A stretch of 64,000 nt of DNA from Carnegiea gigantea (Eukaryota > Streptophyta > Magnoliopsida > Caryophyllales > Cactaceae): contig JAKOGI010003022.1 of NCBI GenBank assembly GCA_029747015.1, positions 1 to 64,000 of the forward strand, given 5' to 3'. The notes beneath the pieces are model-generated. The model had not been told where the DNA came from. It saw only the letters and a list, made by a program, of their open reading frames with translations, and did not search any database. Positions 56,042-64,000 of the stretch are shown here, one piece after another (the first letter of the stretch is position 1; every line of letters starts with the position of its first letter). The position numbers were made by a program, and so were the translations under genes.

Positions 56042-56213
56042 TATAAATAGAGAGGTCAAGAGCTGAGAAGGAACAGAGTCATTTGAGCATTCTTAAGCAA
56101 ATGAGAAGTTGGGTTTCTCCATTTCTCTATAAACAAGCATCTCTAATGATCTTAGCTTAAGTTTCTCCTCAAGCTTTCCATTGTAATATTTCCACTTTCA
56201 GGCTTTTAATAAA
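56042..56213 (+). promoter_or_regulatory. Pararetrovirus promoter TATA box and poly(A) signal
   Basis: TATAAATA at 56042-56049 lies in a dyad (CTCTATAAATAGAG). AATAAA at 56208-56213 is about 165 bases on. A poly(A) signal this close downstream of the start site, bypassed on the first pass, is a hallmark of caulimovirid pregenomic RNA. Confidence 0.65.
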
Positions 56214-56220
56214 AGAAGTT

Positions 56221-56639
56221 TTCCAGTAGGAAACGTTATCCAATTGAGCCTTATATCCTAAATATTATAAATTCTTGATTAAAGTTCCACTACCCTTCAA
56301 AAAGATTAAAAACTTGATTAGTGACTACGGTTTGAGGTAGGAAATGAAACAAATCTGTGCTGTGCCTAATCTAAGGAAGGTGGGGTTGAGATTAGCAATC
56401 TCTGTAAACCGAAAGTTAGAGGAACACCGGAGTCCAACGCCAACTACGTTCAGGTAACGGTTGAAACTCTCTAATTAAGTTTTAATTACTTTGCTGAGTA
56501 TGATAGGCCTACAACCATAGAAATTATAATATATACGATATAAGTAGGAGATTATGATAACTAGTACCAGTAAAGTCATTATAAGAAGTTAAATCAGTTA
56601 AAACAAGTATATTTCCTGAAAAAAGCCCTAAAAATAGCT
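56221..56639. other. Possible viral leader remnant or host flank
   Basis: No ORF. It could be the part of the viral leader between poly(A) signal and primer site, since the leader is otherwise absent, or inner sequence of the surrounding transposon. Confidence 0.35.
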
Positions 56640-56850
56640 TATTTATACGTTTTTACTATTTCAGGGACTATTTTGCAAATTCTAAAAAGTTCAGGGACTA
56701 AGTTACAAAGAAAAACTTCGACCAGTAACTATTTCAAAAAATATCGTTCCCTATTAATAGTTTACCAACAATAGTACGCACTTTGGAATACATTATAAAA
56801 ATTTTGACCCCTAATAATTATTTTCAGAGAATTAAGGTACCCCACAGTTA
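56640..56850. repeat. Right arm of the diverged long inverted repeat
   Basis: Reverse-complement counterpart of 49620-49830. It ends near GGTACCCC (56836-56843). Inner motif TTTTGCAAATTCTAAAAAGT between two CAGGGACTA boxes resembles terminal sequences of MULE-type elements. Confidence 0.45.
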
Positions 56851-57989
56851 CAAATTGCTCGATTATATGTAACCGATCTCCTTAGTCGTATTGTCATTTA
56901 TTTATTGGCATATTTGATTAATAATGTCACTTCTGAAGTATTATTCATATAAATCTTCCAACATCGACAATTAAGCTAGGAGTGTTATGATAGCTCTTAA
57001 GTTTAATTCACCCTGGTTCAATATTCATGTAAAACATCTTCAAGATGTGAGCTATGTCCCTTGGCCTTAACTTCTAATTTAAACCTAGAATTAATCAGCG
57101 CAAGTTAACATCTAGTTTAAGCTTGTATATATAACCTAGAATTAATCAGCGCAAGTTAACGTCTAGTTTAAGCTTGTATACATAGGAGCAAAATATGACT
57201 GAAGATATGTTTAGCTACATATATAGTTTCAATTGTTAAGTTACTAAGTGTCACGGGAAGAATAACTTATTATTGATGTATAAAACTAATATAAATCAAA
57301 TATAGAACTTGTATATGATATAATTGGAACCAAAATACAGTGTAACACATTAAGACAAGCCTAAGAACAGCTTGTAAGCGTTGGAGATCTGAGAGGGGAA
57401 GTCATACAAAAATGAAAAAAGGAATGAGAAACAACATATTAATATTAATTACTTGCAATATCACGTGACAGTTTATATGTAGGGGAAACCAGATATAACA
57501 CTTACGATTAGCTGTCCAAGTTAAATATACCTTATAAGAGGTCGTATAATAAATAACAAAAGAATCTAATAAAGAAAGATACAGGGTTGAAGGAGATAAT
57601 GAGATCATGGAGACAGTTGAGCATGAGAGAAATTGATGATATGTTGGATCAATTTTTTTTAACATGTACATCAACAAATATGATTACAAATTAAAGGCTA
57701 ATTAGAAGAAATATTTTTTGGGAAGAGACAGTTAGATAGCTAATAAGCATGTCATGACCACTATATAGTCCTTTATCATCTATTAGTATTGTCCATAATG
57801 TTAAAGTATAAATCTATTTCTGAGTCTTTAACAATCATCTTAAACTTTTGATTGAGATTGTTCTTGAACATATTGCTTTATAGTTCACAATTGGAGTATT
57901 TCGATTTATATTTCTTTGACAATTGTACGGAAATCATGATTCATCATAGTTATGCACTTGATTTATATGGGTTTGGGATATAAATGTGG
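56851..57989. other. AT-rich spacer with a 51-bp tandem duplication
   Basis: No gene is recognised. At 57082-57183 two copies of a 51-bp unit (AACCTAGAATTAATCAGCGC) follow each other almost unchanged. Confidence 0.45.
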
Positions 57990-58424
57990 TGTAATATTAA
58001 GGAAATAATTGTATCAAGGAAATTATTATTATGATAGAATTTGTATATATTCATAAGTCTGTTTCCTTTCTAAATAGCTGTATGTATTGTATTAGGATTA
58101 GGAAACTTGATCGCCAAGTTTGGATAGTACACGGCTAGCGCTAGGGTTTCTTGGTGATGATGATGCTCTTGTATATATACCCATGTACTCAGTTCATTCA
58201 AGATATACAAACACAACAATTCCTTTATCCCGCTTATAATTTCTTCTTGGTATCAGAGCTGATTCTGGCATATTGTATCTTCTAAAAAAAACACAAAACA
58301 ACCTTGCTACGTGGGCCGAGGGAGCCGAAATCATGGGTGATGATGGCAAGAAACCACCTTTCATTATAAATAGCCAATCACCATGTTTCTTGCACTCTTC
58401 TGATTCACCTGGAGTGATCATCAC
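57990..58424 (+). mobile_element. 5' end of a third copia element (LTR, primer site, start of gag)
   Basis: An LTR-like TGTAATATTAAGG starts at 57990 and probably ends near ACACAACA 58219. It contains TATA-like TATATATA near 58171. A primer site TGGTATCAGAGCT at 58249-58261 and a gag start follow. The element is cut at 58424/58425 by a chromovirus derivative; its rest would lie beyond the window. Confidence 0.7.
58273..58424 (+). pseudogene. Copia Gag N-terminus, interrupted by insertion
   Basis: Open from 58273, with DDGKKPPFIINSQSPCFLHS and then SDSPGVIIT, a start typical of plant copia Gag. Usually a KFDGxNY box follows, but here the chromovirus LTR (TGTAAAGCCCC) begins at 58425. Confidence 0.7.
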
Positions 58425-61400
58425 TGTAAAGCCCCATCCGAAGGGGGGAACAGGCGTGTCACTGCTGTGAATGTTCGATTAAGAACACCCGCAAGGCTAT
58501 CTAAACTTCTTAACCTTAATTAACCTATTAATAGGCGATAGCAGCGGAAGCTCTCATCGAAATCTAATTAAAGTTCGAGAGGGTAATTCTAAAACATGCA
58601 TTACATATATACCTAAACCATATCCATAAAATCGTTACACATGTGCAATTCAAAAATTACATTCAGATCAGTATTTACTGAACATAATCCATAACATAAA
58701 CATACAGCGAAGCCTGCATTCCCAACTAAATTCTTCAAAAGTGTTTCACAACTAGCTATCTTTCTTAATGCTCCTATGGTCCCTTTTTGCTTCCAAAAAC
58801 CTGAAATATGGTAAGGTCATCAGCCCCCCGATCATAATAAATAACCCTTACTTTCCCCACTGTTGCACTTTGCAGATTATTAGGTTCGCACCTAATCACA
58901 TAAAGCATATATCATAATAAATCAAAGCATAGCATCAAAATAGCACATTTCAAATAATGTGAGATAAAAAGATACTCATGCTTCTAAAATAGGAAACAAA
59001 CTCATACAATTTATATATTCCATAAGACGGGTAATTAGTTAACCTAGTCATACCTGTCCGATACCAGGTATGATTTAAGGACCACGGTTTCCCTTAAGTC
59101 CTTAAACAAGCTCTGCTATTAGTTTATTCACTAAACTACCATGATTGTCCCATACCAACCATGTCCTTTGGGCTCTTAATCCTCATTAGAGTCCAAAGGA
59201 AAGCAAAACTTGCTACGTTAATCTAACGACTCATCTATAGCCATAACCAGCACATTCGTAAAAGCAAAGTGTTCACAAACTTCACAAAATATTCCAAATT
59301 TAAGCTAAAACCTAGTTCCATAATGTATCATATATTCTTAGGATAATGGAGTTCTTTAACTTGGGGAAATCCACCCATGAGCTACACAAAGAACTATCAC
59401 AAAATACAAGGGTCACAAACACATCCTGGCAAACCGGGTGATGCCCACTCAAGCTATCCACCAGGGACCCAACGTGCTAGAGTACGTAGATGCCCTCAAA
59501 TCATAAACTGTGGAGTCACATTCATATCCTGGAGAACTAGGGACCCACACATCTCCCAAATAACACAAACTGAGGAGTCAATTAGGAGACCGGGCATTGC
59601 CCACTCAAGGTACCAATCAACTACCCACACACCTTCAAACGCAAAGACAATTACTTCTATGACCATAACTCTGGAACGCGACTATAGTAGCCCTAAGACA
59701 TGACTTCTTTCCCCAAGAAAATGCAATTTAGCTACGCCATACTCATATTATCATAACTTATTAGCTTCAAAGAAACTTTTATTTACATCATGTACCAAAA
59801 TATACCCGCAAGAAATAATCCAACTTCAAATAGTTTTCACAAACTTCCTATACTTCATCTCACACAATTGAAATACTTAGGAAGCTCAACAATGGCATTT
59901 TCATATCCAATGTACGGAATAAACATACAAATAATCCATAATTACACTGAACAAGACAATTTAGTTCAAAAATTCATAACTCAAAGAATACACATTCTAT
60001 CTTCACGAACTTTTGCAGGAAATTGAAACATAATATATATATTCTAACATAACAATTTCAAGATTTTTCTCCCAGTTAGTAACACCCAAAAATTCAAACA
60101 GTAACCCAAAATTATGAAAAATCTGGGAGTTAAGCTCGAAAATTCACAACTTATAGCATACACAACTAAAATTCACGCAAATTTACAAGAAATCACCCAA
60201 CATCATGAGGAATGTATAGTAATATTTTCATATTTTTTTCTCCAAGAACGTCTTCAAAACAAATTAAAACAATAACCAAAAGTATACATCGAAACAGAGC
60301 AGTTTCAATCAAAAATTCATAACTCCTAAAATACATATCCAAAATTCATGAAGCTTTATCAAAAATCTCAAAATAAAATTTATATTCTCCAGTAAAAGTT
60401 TCATAATTTTGTTCCAATCCAATGGTTCACAGTAATTCCAACATCATTTGAATTTTCACACCACTTAACAGGATAGTTCCAATCAAAAATTCATAACTCA
60501 CAAAGTACAAATCAAACGTTCACGAAAATTTACAGAAAACCTGCCCAATATCATAGGTCACTTACTGTAAAAATTTCACAAATATTAGAGCATCCAATAA
60601 TTTGTAAAAATTCAAACAGTATATGAATTGTGTCAAAATCCGAAATTAATCTTGTTTTCTACCTTTTTGTTCTTCCAATACAAGCAATCAACCCAAAATC
60701 TATAGTGTAGTATGTGTTCGGATGAATTCACAATATACCCATTAATTCACAACACCTAATTAATCCAAAAATCACAACTAAGCATACAACTCATAGAGGT
60801 GGGTTTCTAAATGGTGGAATTAAGGTTCTAATCTACTAAACTCTAAAACATCAAATTCATAGCTTCAATTCTCAATTGATTGATCAAACTCACACATAAA
60901 CTTTCAAATTCATCTTCCCCTAATCAGTTTTAGATTGAAGGAAAAGCAAAGATTGCTCATCTTAACTTGAAATCGAAATCAAAATCCAAACTTCTTCTCT
61001 TCTCCTCCTCTTCTTCTTCTTCTTCTTCTTCTTCTTCTTCTTCTCCTCCTCCTCTTCCTTCTTCTTCTTCTTCGTCTCCTCCTCCTCCTCCTCCTCCTCC
61101 TCCTCCTCTTTTTCCCTCCTCTCCTCTCTCTGCTATGCATTATTTTGGGGGAGGAAAAGCATAGCAAACCCCCCTTTCACGTGATATTAAAAAAATCTCC
61201 CCTTTTTGTTTTACTTCTCTTTTTTGTCGCCTCCTTTTGCTTTTTTTTTTTTTTTTGGTTTGGGTCAAGTCATCTTTTTTGACTATTCCTTCCATTTCTT
61301 TTTTTTTTTTTAACACAATTACTACTAAATGATTAACATTTTCTAATCACTCCCAAAAACATAATATTAATAATAACGTAAAACACACACATTTGTCCAA

Positions 61401-61480
61401 AATAAAATGCGTACAAGATACACATAATTTTCATATTGCACATAATTCAAAATAAGTAACAAAAATTTCGGGGCGTTACA
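58425..61480 (-). repeat. 3' LTR (minus strand) of the reduced chromovirus
   Basis: 3056 bp, TGTAAAGCCCC to CGGGGCGTTACA in plus orientation. Colinear with 61711-64000 for the part seen. It contains a (CTT)n/(CCT)n microsatellite near its right end. Confidence 0.78.
61006..61120. repeat. (CTT)n/(CCT)n microsatellite
   Basis: About 115 bp of TTC and TCC triplets. Read on the minus strand of the LTR it is GAA/GGA, near the start of the LTR in element orientation. Confidence 0.85.
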
Positions 61481-61710
61481 TCCTTCCCCCCTAAAAATAA
61501 GTTTCGTCTATGAAATTTATTATCACCAAGTTTCCAATCTCAAGTTCCAACCATGTCAAATAAAGTCATAATGCAAATCACATAAACTTGGCGTTCGCGT
61601 AAAACACATGTTGCTAACATAATCACACATCATCAAATAAATAGTCAATCACATACACACAAAAGCCCTATAGGTCAGCGGTCGCAGGATTATTGCTTTG
61701 ATATCACTTC
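61481..61710 (-). other. Minimal internal region with primer site and polypurine tract
   Basis: In element orientation TGATATCAAAGC (complement of 61695-61706) is a tRNA-Met-type primer site next to the 5' LTR. AGGGGGGAAGGA (complement of 61481-61492) is the polypurine tract next to the 3' LTR. A CGAAACTTATTTTTAGGGG context there recalls the end of Tekay/Del pol genes. No ORF lies between. Confidence 0.72.
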
Positions 61711-64000
61711 TGTAACGCCCCGCACGAAAGGGGGAGCAGGCGCATCACTGCCGTGAATGTTCGATTAAGAACACCCATGAGGCTCTCTAAACTTCTTAAC
61801 TTTAATTAACCTGTTAATAGGTGATAGCAGCGGAAGCTCTTATCGAAATCTAATTAAAGTTAGGGAGGGTAATTCTAAAACATGCATTACATACATACCT
61901 AAGCCATATCCATAAAATCCTTACACATGTGCAATTCCAAAATTACATTCTGACCTTTATTTATTAAACATAACCTATAGCATAAACATAAAACGAGGCC
62001 TGCATTCCCAACTAAATTCTTCAAAAGTGTTTCACAACTAGCTAGCCCTCTTAATGCTCCTTTGGTCCATTTTTGCTTCCAAAAACTTGAAATATAATGA
62101 GGTCATGGGCTCCCCGAACCTAGTGAATAACCCTTACCTTCCCTGCTGTTACACTTTGTAGGTTATTAGGTTCACACGTAATCACATAAAGCATATATCA
62201 CAATGAACCAAAGCATAGCATCAAACATAGCACATTTCAACTAATGTGACATAGAACATGCTCATGCTTCTAAAATAGGAAACAAACTCATACCTTTTAT
62301 GTATATCATAAGACAGGTAATTAGTTAACCTAGTCATATCTGTCCCATACTAGGCATGATTTAAGGACCATGGTTTTCCCTTAAGTCCTTAAACAAGCTC
62401 TGCTATTAGTTTATTCGCTAAACTACCATGAATGCCCCATACCAACCATGTCCTTTGAGCTCTTAATCCTCATTAGAGTCCAAAGAAAAGCAAAACTTGC
62501 TACATTAAACTAATGACTCATCTATAAACATAACCAACACATTCGTAAAAGCAAAGTGTTCACAAACTTCACAAAATATTCCAAATTCAAGCTAAGACCT
62601 AGTTCCATAACGTATCATATATTCTTAGGTTAATGGAGTTCTTTAACTTGGGGATATCCACCCATGACCTACACAAAGAACTATCACAAAACACTAGGGT
62701 CACAAACACATCCTGGCAGACCAGGCGATGCCCACTCAAGCTACCCACCAGGGACCCAATGCGCTAGAGTACGTATATGCCCTCAAATCACAAACTGTGG
62801 AGTCACATTCACATCCGAGAGACCCAAGGACCCACACAGCTCCCATATAATACAAACTGAGGAGTCAATTAGTAGATCGGGCATTGCCCACTCAAAGTAC
62901 CAACCAACAACCCGCACAGCTCCAAACATAAAGATAAGTACTTCTATGGCCATAGCTCTAGAATACGACTGTAATAGCCCTAAGTAAGACATGACTTCTT
63001 TCCCCAAGAAAATGCAATTTAGTTATACCATACTCACATTATCATAACTTATTAGCTTCAAAGAAACTTTTATTCACATCATGTACTAAAATATACCCCC
63101 AAGACATAATCCAACTTTAAATAGTTTTCACAAACTTCCTATACTTCATCACACAATCGAAATACTTAGAAAGCTCAACAATGGCCTTTCCATATCTGAT
63201 TTACGGATTAAATATACAAATAATCCATAATTACACTAAGCAAGACAATTTAGTTCAAAAATTCATAACTCAAGGAATACACATTTTATCTTCACGAAGT
63301 TTTGTAGGAAATTGAAACATAATATATATATTCTAACATAACAATTTCAAGATTTTTCTCCTGGTCAGTAACTCCCAAAAATTCAAACAGTAACCCAAAA
63401 TTATGAAAAATCTAGGAATTAAGCTCGAAAATTCACAACTTATAGCATACACAACCAAAATTCACGTAAATTCACAAGAAATCACCCAACGTCATGAAAA
63501 ATGTACAGTAATATTTTCATATTTTTTCTCCAAGAATGTCTTCAAAACAAATTAAAACAATAACCAAAACTATACACCGAAACAGAGCAGTTTCAATCAA
63601 AAATTCATAACTCCTAAAATACATATCCAAAATTCATGAAGCTTTACCAAAAATCTCAAAATAAAATTTATATTCTCCAGTAAAAGTTTCACAATTTTGT
63701 TCCAATCCAATGGTTCACAGTAATTCCAACATCTTCTGAATTTTCACAACACTTAACAGGATAGTTCCAATCAAAAATTCATAACTCACAAAGTACAAAT
63801 CAAATGTTCAAGAAAATTTACAGAAACCTGCCCAATATCATAGGTCACTTACTGTAAAAAGTCCACAAATATTAGAGCATCCAATAATTCGTAAAAATTC
63901 AAATAGTACATGAATTGTGTCAAAATCCGAAATTAATCTTGTTTTCTACTTTTTTGTTCTTCCAATACAAGCAATCAATCCAAAATCTATAGTATAGTAT
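61711..64000 (-). repeat. 5' LTR (minus strand) of the reduced chromovirus, cut by the window
   Basis: It begins TGTAACGCCCCGCACG at 61711 in plus orientation and follows 58425 onward with frequent substitutions. About 0.75 kb of it lies beyond the window. Confidence 0.78.

Larger units (their letters stand above)
49886..56220 (+). mobile_element. Endogenous pararetrovirus (Caulimoviridae), solendo/cavemovirus-like
   Basis: Order seen: tRNA-Met primer site, small ORF, coat protein with zinc knuckle, movement protein, protease, RT, RNase H, a further ORF, TATA box and poly(A) signal. There is no integrase or LTR, as expected for a plant pararetrovirus captured in the host genome. The coat protein upstream of the movement protein in one frame is the arrangement I know from cavemo- and solendoviruses; most other genera have movement protein first. 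In-frame stops and frame shifts make it defective. Leader sequence may extend right of the poly(A) signal. Confidence 0.8.
58425..64000 (-). mobile_element. Chromovirus derivative with about 230-bp internal region
   Basis: Two long direct copies: 58425-61480 and 61711 to the window end. The element reads on the minus strand: primer site beside the right copy, polypurine tract beside the left copy, only 230 bp between them. Ends are TGTAAC/GTTACA type. No coding capacity is left. It must have been replicated by enzymes of a related element, or it lost its interior by recombination. The LTR copies differ at many sites, so it is not recent. Confidence 0.78.

Noticed and set aside
59377..59703. 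108-residue frame also present at 62664-62987
   Set aside because: Both lie antisense in the two LTR copies of one element, so the similarity is by descent. No motif or start context supports a gene.
60967..61167. Open frames of serine/proline (plus) or arginine (minus) runs
   Set aside because: Produced by the (CTT)n/(CCT)n microsatellite in an LTR.

Overview
This window is nuclear DNA of a flowering plant, probably a eudicot, and consists almost entirely of transposable elements and their decay products. The evidence is several Ty1/copia and Ty3 retrotransposons (chromovirus and Athila/Tat types) with tRNA-Met or Athila-type primer sites, an L1-type and an RTE-type LINE, and an integrated plant pararetrovirus. 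I see no convincing host protein gene, tRNA, rRNA or CRISPR array. Nearly every long open frame is a piece of a broken retroelement protein.

Left part (1-14 kb). The 3' half of an Athila/Tat-like element (1-4438) ends in a 1.3-kb LTR. It abuts the chromodomain end and 3' LTR of a chromovirus (4449-6218). After a featureless spacer comes an almost complete but inactivated Ty1/copia element (6809-11929). Its LTRs carry arrays of alternating TTC/GAA blocks, i.e. strong heat-shock elements as in ONSEN-type retrotransposons. Spacer DNA with a curious 10-bp-period repeat and a 278-bp solo-LTR-like unit follows.

Central nest (13.9-45.4 kb). An L1-type LINE was interrupted after its first ORF2 codons (15007/15008) by a gag-only element with 1.7-kb LTRs (15008-41774). 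The 3' LTR of that element holds a copia element (21507-41059). The copia leader holds a Tekay/Del-like chromovirus (22531-34421) with 4-kb LTRs, perfect CATAC target duplications and a 68-bp tandem hairpin array in each LTR. The resumed LINE reading frame at 41780 proves the nest. An RTE LINE (42265-43749), flanked by an exact 15-bp duplication, sits in the endonuclease domain of the same L1.

Right part (45.4-64 kb). A decayed copia pol (45.8-48.6 kb) is followed by an endogenous pararetrovirus (about 49.9-56.2 kb). Its order is small ORF, coat protein, movement protein, protease-RT-RNase H, downstream ORF, then promoter and poly(A) signal, which recalls cavemo/solendoviruses. It lies between diverged inverted repeats (about 49.62-49.83 and 56.64-56.85 kb) that look like the ends of an older transposon. 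Finally, the 5' end of another copia element (57990-58424) is broken inside gag by a minus-strand chromovirus derivative (58425 to beyond the window). That element has 3-kb LTRs but an internal region of only about 230 bp, which keeps just the primer site and polypurine tract.

The genes do not form a cellular pathway. What the window records is an order of insertions, with younger elements inside older ones.
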